A stretch of DNA of 38,290 nt from Cyclobacteriaceae bacterium (GTDB taxonomy: Bacteria; Bacteroidota; Bacteroidia; Cytophagales; Cyclobacteriaceae): the NCBI GenBank assembly GCA_012033595.1, contig JAAUQL010000055.1, positions 1 through 38,290 of the forward strand. The letters are read 5' to 3'. A model generated the notes under the pieces. That model made no database searches, was not told where the DNA came from, and was given only the letters and a program-made list of their open reading frames with translations. Made by a program: the position numbers and the translations under genes. Position 1 is the first letter of the stretch, and each line of letters starts with the position of its first letter. Of the stretch, positions 24,961 to 34,800 are shown piece by piece.

Positions 24961-25725
24961 TTATTTTTCCAAAAAATCCAGCACGGTCTCTACAAAAGCA
25001 TCGGGGCGCTCAGCATGGAGCCAATGCCCGGCATTGCCCAGCGTTTCTACTTTGGCATTGGCATAGTATTTTCTGATTTCTGCTACGTCGTCATCGGTAA
25101 CATAGTCGGAATGACTGCCCCGGATAAAGAGTGTGGGCGTATCGATGGTCTCTTGTGGTATGGTAGCCTCCCCTACATTTTCGAGCAATTTATTGATCAC
25201 CTCCAGGTTTAGCTTCCATGAGTAGCTTTCGTCTGAGTCTCGAGACAGGTTTTTAAGCAAAAATTGCCTCACTCCTGCTTCATGGATATACACGGCGAGT
25301 TTGTCTTCCGCCTCTTTGCGGCTTTCGAGGTGCTTCAGGTCTATACTCAGCAGAGCATCGATTATTTTCTGGTGTCTCACAGGGTAAGACTTGGGCGCAA
25401 TATCAGCCACGATCAATTTGGTGAGTATCCCGGGAAATTCCGCAGCCAGGGTCATGGCCACCTTGCCGCCCATCGAGTGCCCCATCAGGTGAAAATGCTC
25501 AACCCCAAGCTCATTGGCGAGGTCTCGTACATCTTGGGCCATCAGCTTATAATTCCACTGATCGCTATGAGGCGATTCTCCATGGTTGCGCAAGTCAGCA
25601 AGCACGATATGGTATTTTTTTGGAAGAAGCTTTGCCACACTCATCCAGTTGTCGGATGAGCCAAACAGACCATGTAAAATAATGAAGGGCTCCCCTTCGC
25701 CGTATGTTTTATGATAAAGTTTCAA
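24961..25725 (-). CDS. Alpha/beta hydrolase, YbfF-like esterase
   Basis: The 254-residue cytoplasmic protein has the full alpha/beta hydrolase set. It opens FIILHGLFGSSDNWMSVAK, continues with LADLRNHGESPHS and the nucleophile elbow GHSMGG with Ser84, and has a late acid in FIRGSHSDYV and the catalytic His234 in NAGHWLHAERP. The HGLFGSxxNW and DLRNHGxSP patterns match YbfF-type acyl-CoA/ester hydrolases. Physiological substrate is unknown. It lies 44 bases downstream of the large outer-membrane protein gene on the same strand and may be cotranscribed with it. Confidence 0.9.
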   Translation of the reverse strand: MKLYHKTYGEGEPFIILHGLFGSSDNWMSVAKLLPKKYHIVLADLRNHGESPHSDQWNYKLMAQDVRDLANELGVEHFHLMGHSMGGKVAMTLAAEFPGILTKLIVADIAPKSYPVRHQKIIDALLSIDLKHLESRKEAEDKLAVYIHEAGVRQFLLKNLSRDSDESYSWKLNLEVINKLLENVGEATIPQETIDTPTLFIRGSHSDYVTDDDVAEIRKYYANAKVETLGNAGHWLHAERPDAFVETVLDFLEK

Positions 25726-25769
25726 ATTGGATTGTTTAATGATTCAAAAATTGTCTGATAAATCGACTG

Positions 25770-28700
25770 CTAAAAATCATAGCCCAAGGTCACCATGTAT
25801 TGGGTTTTTTGTTGTATCAAATCCTCTATCGGGTAGGCTACGTCCAGCTTTACATAATAGCCCAACAAAACCGTTCGGGCTCCAAAGCCATAGCTCGACA
25901 GCCATGGGCTTTTGAAATTTTGTATCCTGGCTTTAAAAGAAGACCCTTCTTTCACTATGATTTCTGTGTTCACACTGTTTTCTGTGGCAAAGGGTGAGGA
26001 GCCCGTCCAGGCTGAGCCTATATCATAAAACCCTATGAATTGGATATTTCGCAGGAAATTTGAGGCGATTGGGCCCTGATACAAATATTTGATCAAAGGT
26101 ATCCGCAGCTCCGCATTGAACAAAAGCGCATTTTCTCCATTAAAGGTATTGTAGTCGAATCCTCGCAAGCTGGTCACATATTCTGTAAACAGTATGTTCG
26201 AACCATCTTCTCTGGCAACTTGTTGAAGCGGATCGCCCTCTCCGGTGTCATTGGTATTGTTAAACAACCAGTTGTCCATGCCTCCCAGCAGGTATTTTTG
26301 GGGATTGGCTCCCCAATACCTTCCGTAAAACAGGCGTGTAGCCAGTACCAATTCACGGTGTAATTTTTGGTAGTGCCGCAAGTCGAGATAGAAATTGCTA
26401 AACGTTTTTTTACTGTCGGTAAGGCCTTCATTATGACGCAGGCCTATTTTTCCCCGTGTCCCTTGTATCAGGTTGAGCCCGCCCACTACGGTATTGTCAT
26501 ACACAAATTCAAATTTGACCCCGGCATAGTCAAAAGCCGAGGTAACCGGCCCACTGGGCGGAGCCAATACGCTGGTAGGATCTAAATCCCAGAACCGCGT
26601 GGTCTCAAAGAAAGGAACAATAGACAATCTGCTTGTCACACTAAAAGGCAGGGAAGCTCCCAGCTCAAAGGTGTTGAGGGTGTATTTTTGAAGATAGCCA
26701 AATTCTTCCGTTGGCCGAAATAACGACTTGCGTTCATAGCGTGCGTGAAAATCAACATTATATTTCAAAAACAAATATTCGCCATAGAAGCTGCCGCTCT
26801 TTAGATCAGTAGTGGCCAACAAGCCACCGTAAAACTTATGGTTTTCGAGTTGGTCGTTCATTTGTGCTTCGAGCCGCATGCCAAAGCCCAACAGGGGGTC
26901 AACGACAATCGAAGTCACCACATTGTCGGCACTGAACCTGGTCTGGTATGGGAAGGGGCCGGAAATATCGCTTTCTTTTTTCAGCCTGCGGTACGAGCTC
27001 AGCAGTGAAGGCCCCCGGGTATCTTTGCTTACTACATCCGTATCGAACACATAATTGTTGGTGTCCAGGATTTCTTCCTCTTCTTTGGGGGTTTGTTCTT
27101 TGCGTCCGGAGTTTTCCTGCTGGCCAAAATCATAGTTTTTGGTGTCTATCAATTGCTCTCCTGAACCCATCTGATCACTGTATTGATCTAAAAAGGTAGG
27201 CACAGCGGGTTCCCTTGTTTTTTCTGTTTTAGCCAATGGAACATCATTTTCTGCAATGATGCTATCGCGGGCAGCCTCCTCTTCTAGGGCTTTTTTCTCT
27301 CTAGATTTTTTTAGCCTTTGCGCCACAAATTTGGCATTGAGGTATTGTTGTCTCTTGGTCTGGGCGGTAAAGATGTTTTGATCCAGATTGAAATCAGGCA
27401 TCATGTAGAGCTTGTCTTTGCCATCTTCCGACATTACAAAACCAAAATGCTGCTTGTCTTTGCTGATATCGAATTCTTTGATACCAGAGGCGAAATTGGA
27501 TACCTGATGATATATTCCTTTACTGAGGTCGTATTTGAAAAGATTGAAAATGCCTTGCTGCTCACTTACGAAAAAAAATTCCTTTTCACTCACCGCCATA
27601 GGTTTAATATTGGAGCTGAGGGTGTTGGTGAGCCGATGCACGGTATTTTTGGTGCTATCGATATTATAAATAAAGATATTGTACGTGTTGGTGATATCTT
27701 CGATTTTGCGCCCTTTCACATTGATGGTATCTGTGGTGCGGTTGCTACTGAAAATGATGGAACTGGTGCCGGGCACAAAGCGTGGGTTTACGTCGTCGTA
27801 AAAATCATGGGTGATCCGCTTTACGGAGTTGCGCTTCAGGCTGATAAGGTAGAGGTCATTGTCGCCGTTGCGGTCAGCGCTCAACACGGCCAGATTGCCA
27901 TTGGGCACAATATCAAAATCTTTTACCTGATTGATGGTGGTGAGTTCTTTCCTGAATTTTTTGTTTGAACTGATTTCATAAATCGTCAAAAAGCTTTTGC
28001 CGTATCTGTTATGAACAATGCCCAGTGTATTTTCATCTTTCCAGCTCAGCAGGGGGATGCTTTTGTCCGGTTCCTGGTTGATCACTTTGTACCCGCCTTT
28101 CATGATTACCTTGTCCCTTTTTTTGCCCGTCTTGGATAAGTGCACTCTATATTTTCCCCTATTGTTGGTAGCATAGGCGATGTAGTTTCCTTCGGGGCTC
28201 AGTTTTATGTCTTTTATGTCCATTCCCTTTTTGCTGGTAATGATCGCCGCATTTTTATCTGGCAGCACATAATTCTGATCTACAAAATTGGTTTGCTCGG
28301 TATAGTAATTATTCCACTCTTTCATAAAATTCTTGAAAGATATGCCGAGCGTACCGGCAATCGATCGCTCTTCGTTGCGGATGATTCTGGTGAGGTTGAG
28401 GATGTTTGAGATATAGCCCACTCCATATCTCTCGGCTATAAAATTCCAAATAGACTGGCCAATGAGGGTGGCTTCCTGACCCGAAAATTTATTGAGGTTT
28501 TTGGTACTTTTGTTCCTGATTACATCGCGCACGTAATCGTCCATTTCCACATCCCAACCATAAGCTGTGTAGCGAGCGGCGCCATCCATAAACCATTCGG
28601 GCAAGAGCAAGAGGTAACTATTTTGGAACATATCAGACAGACTGCCACCGAACATCATGTCATTGATGAGCATAGACGACAGCTTGTAGATCAGCATGTT

Positions 28701-29108
28701 TTTAAATTCCTCGGTATTTCCCGGGTAGGCAATTTCCACAAGAGGTTTTAAGAAATCAGTCTGGCCGGCCACATCAAAACTGTTTTCATTTACACCGATA
28801 TTGCTTTGCAGCAAATCTGTAGGAGAATTGTAGAGGTATATTTCCGTCTTGGTGTAGGATATGGTACCCAGAATATCTGTAATCCGGTCAAACTCCTTTT
28901 CGAGGTACGTGGTGGCAATTCGGGCTATTTCGTCGCCCCCGTCATAAAAGTATATATCGAAGTTTTCGGTACTATAATACCGCCACTTAAAATTTTTGTA
29001 TTGCACCCTGTTCTTGCCAAATTTCTCCACGGCTTCTTGAGCCAGTGTGCTTCCGGAGGAAATAGCACATAGGATGAAAACGATGAATATGATCTTGATA
29101 TGCCTCAA
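25770..29108 (-). CDS. Outer-membrane protein: degenerate peptidase-MA-like + beta-propeller + Omp85-like barrel
   Basis: The 1112-residue product has a signal peptide (about 1-23). Region 35-275 resembles a peptidase MA-like gluzincin (WYFS-like strand, then LPEWFMDGAARYTAYGWD), but the usual HExxH helix reads IYKLSSMLINDMMF, so it is probably inactive. Region 285-590 is a TolB/PD40-like propeller with repeats such as DIKLSPEGNYIAYATNNRGK and DFDISKDKQHFGFVM. A charged low-complexity linker (about 600-720) leads to a C-terminal barrel (about 730-1112) with IQFIGFYDIGSAWTGSSPF and GYYVKLDVAYPIEDL, ending TLGYDF with terminal Phe as in BamA/TamA. The role may be outer-membrane assembly or surface scaffolding, which is inference. 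The start codon overlaps the stop of the FAD oxidoreductase gene by 4 bases. Confidence 0.87.
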   Translation of the reverse strand: MRHIKIIFIVFILCAISSGSTLAQEAVEKFGKNRVQYKNFKWRYYSTENFDIYFYDGGDEIARIATTYLEKEFDRITDILGTISYTKTEIYLYNSPTDLLQSNIGVNENSFDVAGQTDFLKPLVEIAYPGNTEEFKNMLIYKLSSMLINDMMFGGSLSDMFQNSYLLLLPEWFMDGAARYTAYGWDVEMDDYVRDVIRNKSTKNLNKFSGQEATLIGQSIWNFIAERYGVGYISNILNLTRIIRNEERSIAGTLGISFKNFMKEWNNYYTEQTNFVDQNYVLPDKNAAIITSKKGMDIKDIKLSPEGNYIAYATNNRGKYRVHLSKTGKKRDKVIMKGGYKVINQEPDKSIPLLSWKDENTLGIVHNRYGKSFLTIYEISSNKKFRKELTTINQVKDFDIVPNGNLAVLSADRNGDNDLYLISLKRNSVKRITHDFYDDVNPRFVPGTSSIIFSSNRTTDTINVKGRKIEDITNTYNIFIYNIDSTKNTVHRLTNTLSSNIKPMAVSEKEFFFVSEQQGIFNLFKYDLSKGIYHQVSNFASGIKEFDISKDKQHFGFVMSEDGKDKLYMMPDFNLDQNIFTAQTKRQQYLNAKFVAQRLKKSREKKALEEEAARDSIIAENDVPLAKTEKTREPAVPTFLDQYSDQMGSGEQLIDTKNYDFGQQENSGRKEQTPKEEEEILDTNNYVFDTDVVSKDTRGPSLLSSYRRLKKESDISGPFPYQTRFSADNVVTSIVVDPLLGFGMRLEAQMNDQLENHKFYGGLLATTDLKSGSFYGEYLFLKYNVDFHARYERKSLFRPTEEFGYLQKYTLNTFELGASLPFSVTSRLSIVPFFETTRFWDLDPTSVLAPPSGPVTSAFDYAGVKFEFVYDNTVVGGLNLIQGTRGKIGLRHNEGLTDSKKTFSNFYLDLRHYQKLHRELVLATRLFYGRYWGANPQKYLLGGMDNWLFNNTNDTGEGDPLQQVAREDGSNILFTEYVTSLRGFDYNTFNGENALLFNAELRIPLIKYLYQGPIASNFLRNIQFIGFYDIGSAWTGSSPFATENSVNTEIIVKEGSSFKARIQNFKSPWLSSYGFGARTVLLGYYVKLDVAYPIEDLIQQKTQYMVTLGYDF

Positions 29109-30181
29109 TTGTTATCGGAAAAATGTGAATTGAAATATAATGAATAATACTTTTTAATATCCACTTCCTGATCAAGATTGTTGTCGCCTTCCAGATATCT
29201 TACCATTTGTTCGCTGTAATATGGCACCAGCGACACCCCCTTGGTACCCAGTCCGTTGAAGGCGAAAACATTGGAATACACCGGATGCGCGCCCATTAAA
29301 GGCCTTCGCGATACCGTTCCCGGTCTGATACCTGCTTCGTGGAGTACAATCTCGTAGTTCGCTTTCAATAACGTATCAAGCTTTTTTCTTATTTCATTTT
29401 TACCCTTTTCTGTTGGCGCTTCGCTGAGGTCATGCCTGTCGTAGGTCGAGCCGGCTTTGTACACACCATTTTGAGCAGGAATAATAAAACAGGATTGGTT
29501 GTAAATGGTTTCGAACTGCTTATTCATTTTTAAATGAAGAATCTCCCCTTTGACGGGCGCAAGGGGCAGCCAGCCAAAAAGCTTCGAATCCATCGCTTTG
29601 TACCCGGTGCAAAAGACGATACGCTTTGCTTCCAATCCTTTATACACGATGCCACCCGGGCCAATTTCAAGTTGGTCTTCGTCCACAACATCCTTTACTA
29701 AAGTACAGCGATCGTGGAAATATCGCTGAAGTGCGATCAGATAGGCTGACACCCGGAGCACATAGCCTTGTATTTCTATCCCTCCATGTGGCTCGTGAAT
29801 GCAGCCCTCATGCCTGCCTGAGTCCCTGGTCACATTCACAAATTTTTGATAGTTTGGCCGGGTACTCCTGCCATCCCAGTCATTGAGTTCTTCCACCGAA
29901 CCAAAAGGCCTGAATATGATCCGCTCCTCAAAAAACTCCGATCGGGTTTCTTCTTCCAGTCTTTTGTAAAATGGAATAAAATAAGGAAAAAGAATTTCAG
30001 CTTTCCACGACTTGGCCATCCTCGGCCCGGTAAAGGGATTGGCCATGCCAGCTGCCACCCTGGATGAACTACTCGGTCCGTCTTCGTCGACAATGGCTAC
30101 TGTACTGCCGCCCTGCAGCAACTGGTAGGCCAAAGTGCTGCCGGCCAGTCCCCGGCCAACGATAAGGTAATCGTGTTTCAT
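29105..30181 (-). CDS. FAD-dependent amino acid/glycine oxidase-like oxidoreductase
   Basis: The 358-residue protein is a DAO-type flavoenzyme. The N-terminal FAD motif is DYLIVGRGLAGSTLAYQLL with GxGxxG at residues 9-14, followed by VAIVDEDGPSSSSRVAAGM. Late elements include GIRPGTVSRRPLMGAHPVYS and FAFNGLGTKGVSLVPYYSEQ, typical of the C-terminal dinucleotide-binding loop in this family. The substrate is unknown; no thiamine or MnmC genes are near. It overlaps the start of the large outer-membrane protein gene by 4 bases, an odd operon partner. It is divergent from the MBL hydrolase gene with a 62-base gap. Confidence 0.88.
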   Translation of the reverse strand: MKHDYLIVGRGLAGSTLAYQLLQGGSTVAIVDEDGPSSSSRVAAGMANPFTGPRMAKSWKAEILFPYFIPFYKRLEEETRSEFFEERIIFRPFGSVEELNDWDGRSTRPNYQKFVNVTRDSGRHEGCIHEPHGGIEIQGYVLRVSAYLIALQRYFHDRCTLVKDVVDEDQLEIGPGGIVYKGLEAKRIVFCTGYKAMDSKLFGWLPLAPVKGEILHLKMNKQFETIYNQSCFIIPAQNGVYKAGSTYDRHDLSEAPTEKGKNEIRKKLDTLLKANYEIVLHEAGIRPGTVSRRPLMGAHPVYSNVFAFNGLGTKGVSLVPYYSEQMVRYLEGDNNLDQEVDIKKYYSLYFNSHFSDNN

Positions 30182-30243
30182 GCAGCGAAATAACGAAAAA
30201 GCTTGAATTTATATTTTTTTAAACCAAATTTGTCCTCACTAAA

Positions 30244-30900
30244 ATGTGCAAAATGACGGTAAAACAATTTGAATTTAATGCGCTGGGCGAGAACACCTAT
30301 GTGGTGTACGACGCCACAAAAGAATGTGTGATTATCGACCCCGGTTGCTACGATGCACAAGAGCAATCGACACTAAGCCGCTTTATCTCCGGCGAGCAAT
30401 TGAGCGTAAAAATGTTGCTAAACACCCACTGCCACATAGATCATGTGTTGGGCAATAGCTTTGTGAAAAGAACGTATAAAGTTGGTCTTACTATCCATAA
30501 AAAAGACATTGAAACACTCAAAGCAAACGATATCGTGGCGCCGCTGTACGGTTTTCAAAGCTATGAAGCAGCCACGGCTGACCATTATGTAGAAGAAGGT
30601 GACATCCTGGCTTTTGGCAATACGGAGCTCAAAGTCATCTTTGTACCGGGCCATGCACCGGGTCATGTGGCATTTGTAAATGAAGCCGAAAACAAATGCT
30701 TTGGCGGCGATGTGCTGTTTAGGCAGAGTATCGGCCGCACCGACCTGCCTGGCGGTGATTTTGACACCCTGATGAACAGCATAAAGGAAAAACTTTTTGC
30801 CCTCCACGATGCCACCACCGTATATTGCGGACATGGTCCAAGCACCACCATCGGCTACGAAAAGCAATACAATCCTTTTTGCGGGGCTGGAGTGGTGTAA
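30244..30900 (+). CDS. MBL-fold metallo-hydrolase (glyoxalase II-like)
   Basis: The 218-residue cytoplasmic protein has the metallo-beta-lactamase zinc motif NTHCHIDHVLGN at residues 60-71 (HxHxDH), then FVPGHAPGHVAF with the third histidine site, GGDVLFRQSIGRTDLPGG with the bridging aspartate, and VYCGHGPSTTIGYEKQ with the final histidine. The pattern and size fit glyoxalase II-like or YcbL-type hydrolases. Substrate is unproven. The start may be ATG at 30244 or the second ATG at 30253; homology begins with KQFEFNALGENTYVV, so both work. Confidence 0.92.
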   Translation: MCKMTVKQFEFNALGENTYVVYDATKECVIIDPGCYDAQEQSTLSRFISGEQLSVKMLLNTHCHIDHVLGNSFVKRTYKVGLTIHKKDIETLKANDIVAPLYGFQSYEAATADHYVEEGDILAFGNTELKVIFVPGHAPGHVAFVNEAENKCFGGDVLFRQSIGRTDLPGGDFDTLMNSIKEKLFALHDATTVYCGHGPSTTIGYEKQYNPFCGAGVV

Positions 30901-30903
30901 GGG

Positions 30904-30997
30904 AAGGGTGATGGGTGAAGAGTGAAGGGTGAATTTGGATTTGTGTTTTGAGCTTTGTGTTTTGAGCTTTGTGATTTGTGATTTGTGATTTGAGCTT
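30904..30997. repeat. AT-rich tandem/dispersed intergenic repeat block
   Basis: The block follows the MBL gene stop. It begins with GGGTGA/AGGGTGAA words and continues with two copies of TTTGTGTTTTGAGC, three TTTGTGA units and TTTGAGC. Translated on the minus strand it gives QITNHKSQSSKHKAQNT-like runs that I recall from spurious ORFs in Bacteroidota intergenic DNA. It is not a CRISPR: units are short and there are no unique spacers. Confidence 0.7.
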
Positions 30998-31020
30998 TAT
31001 ATATCTTTATTTTTAACTTT

Positions 31021-31707
31021 ATGCAGGTAACTAAGCATATCCCGAATTTTCTGACGTTGTGCAACCTCGCTTGCGGGTGTTTTGGCGTAGTGGCCGTATT
31101 CAAGGGCGACTTGCAGTTGGGAGCAATGATGATTTGGGCCGGTGCTTTATTCGATTTTTTCGATGGATTTGCTGCCCGAATGCTCAAGCGCTATTCGCTT
31201 ATAGGCAAAGACCTCGATTCGCTCGCAGACCTGGTCACCTTTTGTTTTCTGCCCGGAGCCATGCTTTACTGGTCTATTTACCAAAATGCCCGCTGGCCCT
31301 GGCTTGCCTATAGCGGTTTTTTGCTTGTGGTCTTTGGCGCGCTTCGTCTTTCCAAATTCAATAATGATACCCGACAAACAGAAAATTTCCACGGCCTTCC
31401 CGTGCCCGCCAGTGGTATTTTTGTCAGTGCCTTGCCATTTCTTTTATCGGCTGGTTTTGCCGGCCTATCTTCCGATGCCATGGTAGTGGTGCTCGTTGGC
31501 AGCGCCATATTTTTGTCGGCCATGATGGTATCTGACATACGGTTGATGTCGCTTAAATTCAAGAATTTTTCCTTCAATGCCAACCGCCCCCGGTACCTAC
31601 TGCTTTTTGTATCGCTGGCGTTATTGGCATTATTCAAGTTCATCGCCCTCCCCCTCATCATCATCTGGTACCTACTGCTATCCCTGGCATCCAATTTCAA
31701 AAAATAA
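31021..31707 (+). CDS. pssA: CDP-diacylglycerol-serine O-phosphatidyltransferase (phosphatidylserine synthase)
   Basis: PssA makes phosphatidylserine, the precursor of phosphatidylethanolamine, from CDP-diacylglycerol and serine in the inner membrane. The 228-residue protein has the full CDP-alcohol phosphatidyltransferase signature: Asp45, Asp48-Gly49, Ala52-Arg53, Gly62, Asp66 and Asp70 (D-x2-DG-x2-AR-x8-G-x3-D-x3-D). Several membrane helices (about 30-48, 75-95, 97-113, 133-165) and the N-terminal IPNFLTLCNLACGCFG support membrane location and the Pss subfamily. The gene immediately precedes porU. Confidence 0.93.
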   Translation: MQVTKHIPNFLTLCNLACGCFGVVAVFKGDLQLGAMMIWAGALFDFFDGFAARMLKRYSLIGKDLDSLADLVTFCFLPGAMLYWSIYQNARWPWLAYSGFLLVVFGALRLSKFNNDTRQTENFHGLPVPASGIFVSALPFLLSAGFAGLSSDAMVVVLVGSAIFLSAMMVSDIRLMSLKFKNFSFNANRPRYLLLFVSLALLALFKFIALPLIIIWYLLLSLASNFKK

Positions 31708-31710
31708 TTG

Positions 31711-31718
31711 TAACTTTG
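31711..31718 (+). promoter_or_regulatory. Putative -7 box for porU
   Basis: TAACTTTG matches TAnnTTTG, 3 bases after the pssA stop. It would give a leader of about 83 bases. There is no obvious -33 element. Confidence 0.4.
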
Positions 31719-31807
31719 CTTTTCAGATTAGCCTACCTTTTGAAAAGATAATTTCATAAGTCACTTTACTTTAACAATAGTTATACAGTATATCATTAAT
31801 AATAATT

Positions 31808-34800
31808 GTGTTGGCATCACTGGTTTTCATATCCAAATCCTATCCGATTTATGTAGCGGTCTGGCTTTTGTCATGGGCCATGCCGGCGATAGGCCAGACG
31901 GGCAGGCTGGACATTCCTATCCATTGGACGCTGGATGCGGGGGGAACATACACTTTTGAAGAAGCGGTGTACCGGCCTACTAATCCCGGTCTTCCAGTCT
32001 TTTCCATAGCCTTACAACATGGTGCTGCTACGCTTCCCGAAATTGTCCATTTGGTAAAAAAAGAGATCTCTCCTGCACAATCAGAACGAATCGCGGCACA
32101 ATTTCCCGCAAAGGGGTCTTTGCTACAGCTAAAAAAAATGACCGACCGGGGGCACGAAGTGGCCGTACTCGATATCCTTCCATTTGTGTACGACAGCCTT
32201 GCCAATCGATACGCTCTGGTGCAACATCTTGTGCTTGACTTTGCCAAAAGCAACCAAAAGTCCGGTAAAGCTCATTTGCGCACGTCGCAGGAAGCGGCGC
32301 ACTCGGTGTTGGCGCAGGGCGAATGGTTCAAAATTCCGGTAACGGAAAATGGAATCTACAAAATCGACTACAACTACCTTAGGAATTCGGGTCTGAATAT
32401 GGAAGGCATCAATCCCCGAAAAATAAAGCTCTTTGGCAATGGTGGCGGTATGCTTCCCCAAAAAAACAGCGACCCAAGGCCTGATGACCTCATTGAAAAT
32501 GCAATTTGGGTGTCAGGAGAAGCTGATGGAAAATTTGACAAAAATGATTTCCTGTTGTTTTATGGCCAGAGCCCTCACCACCTCAAAATGAATGAAGATG
32601 GCGAACCAGATTATCGGCACAACTTCTACAGCGACACCACCTATTATTTTATTACGCTTGGCGCGAATGATGGCGCAAGAATAAGCACACAGGAAAACCT
32701 GGGTCTCGACCAGCCTGCGATCAGCACTTTTGACGATTTTTTGGTGTACGAAAAAAATGAGTACAACGTAAATGACTCGGGACGCGATTGGTATGGCCAG
32801 AGATTTGCCAGCACCAACACCTATGATTTCAAATTTGACTTTGATGGCCTGGTGCCAAATACCATGCTCAAAGTGACCTCCAAGGTGCTGGGGCAGACCT
32901 ATGAAGCGACCGAACTGGAATTGTATGTAAATGGAAAAAGCATTGGAAAGCAAAACATCAATGCCATAGTAGAAGGAGCGTATCTGGCCGTAGGATCTAC
33001 ACAAAAAGATGAATTTGCCATCAACACCAGTGAAGTACCTGCAAGCGACAAATTCACCATCAGAATGACCTTTCGCCCGGTAGGCACAGGCAAGTCGGAA
33101 GCCAAACTGGATTATTTATTGGTTAGCGCCAAACGAAAACTGAAACTCTATGGAAGCCAAACCATCTTTAGATCAATAGAGACCTTGCAGCATGCCATGG
33201 CTACTTATACCATCGAAGGGGCAGGCAGCCAGGTGCAGGTCTGGGACATCAGCGATCCTTTGAAACCCCGGCAGCAAAAAATATCCATTGTCGGTGAAAA
33301 TGTGGCTTTTGGAGCCTTCAGCAACCAGCTACATGAATTTATTGCCTTTAGCGATCAGAATTATATGCTACCCTACCCCGCCCAAAAAATTCCTAATCAA
33401 GACCTGCATGGATTGGGCGCCGCTGATCTCCTCATCATCAGTCATTTGTCATTTATATCCGAAGCCGAGCGCCTTGCTGCGCTGCGCCGCAACCACGATG
33501 GCCTGGACGTGGAAGTAGTCACCGTTGGGCAGATTTACAATGAATTTTCGTCGGGAAAACAAGATGTTTCGGCCATCCGTGATTTCATTAAGTATGTATA
33601 TGACCAAGGGGAGGGAAACGACAGGCTGCAAAACGTATTGCTGTTTGGCAAAGGTACATTTGACTACAAAGACCGGATAGACCGCAACACCAACTATGTG
33701 CCAATATACACTTCCAGAAATTCTGTACATCCCATCAACAGCTACTCTTCTGATGATTTCTATGGATTTCTTGATGAAGACGAAGGGGAATGGGAAGAAT
33801 CGTATTTGGGCGATCATCTGATGGATATAGGGATAGGGCGTCTCCCGGTGAAAACCCCGGATGAAGCCAGCGTAGTGGTGGACAAGCTGGTGCGATATGC
33901 CACCAGTCCCGATGCCTTTGGCTCCTGGAGAAACGAGCTCTTTTTTATAGCAGACGATGGCGACGGCAACCTGCACCAGCGCGATGCCGACAAATTGGCA
34001 ACCCTGGTAGATACGGCATACACGCAATTTAATGTGAACAAAATGTACCTCGATGCGTACCCGCAGGTTTTAGCCTCATTAGAAAAAGTTTCTCCGGAAC
34101 TTAATGCCGACATAGACCGCAATGTAGAAAAAGGAGGCCTCATCTTCAATTTTACAGGCCATGGCTCGACCACGCGTTGGACGCATGAAACCATCCTGAA
34201 CATATCGAGTGTACTTGGTTTTAAAAACTATGAGCGCCTTCCGCTGTTTGTCACTGCCACTTGTGAGTTTGGCAGGCACGATACTCCCAAGCTGGTATCC
34301 GGAGCTGAATATTTGCTACTCAACCCTGATGGAGGGGCGATTGGTCTCCTTACCACAGCGAGGCCGGTATTCTCCAGCACCAACTACATTCTCAATAAAG
34401 CATTCTATCAAAATGTCTTTCAGAAAGAAAACGGTCGCTACCGTACACTCGGAGAAGTATTTCGCCGCACCAAAAACCAATCCCTCAATGGCAGCGTCAA
34501 CCGGAATTTTTCATTGCTGGCCGATCCGTCGATGGTATTGGCATGTGCACCGGATGAGGTGGTGCTCGTTGCCGGTGAAGATGTCCACCAACCCGGAGAC
34601 ACGCTCCATATCCCGGCCAAAGTGAAGATAAAAGGCCGGGTACTCGACAGCAACGGAGTGCTGAACGGGGGTTTTAACGGCAGCGCCTATGCCACCGTTT
34701 ACGACCGGGCCAGGGAGGTGACCACCCTTGGCGATGAAGATGCGCCGATGCGCTACATGGCCAGAGACAATTTGATTTTTAAAGGAGAAGCCAGCGTGGC

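Noticed and set aside
27318-27968. 216-codon plus-strand open frame
   Set aside because: It lies wholly antisense to the outer-membrane chimera gene, whose coding evidence is far stronger, and has no domain or promoter.
30904-30997. Possible CRISPR-like array
   Set aside because: Units are 7-14 bases and directly adjacent with no unique spacers; no cas genes are present in the window.
32513-33004. 163-codon minus-strand open frame
   Set aside because: It is antisense to porU and shows no family features.
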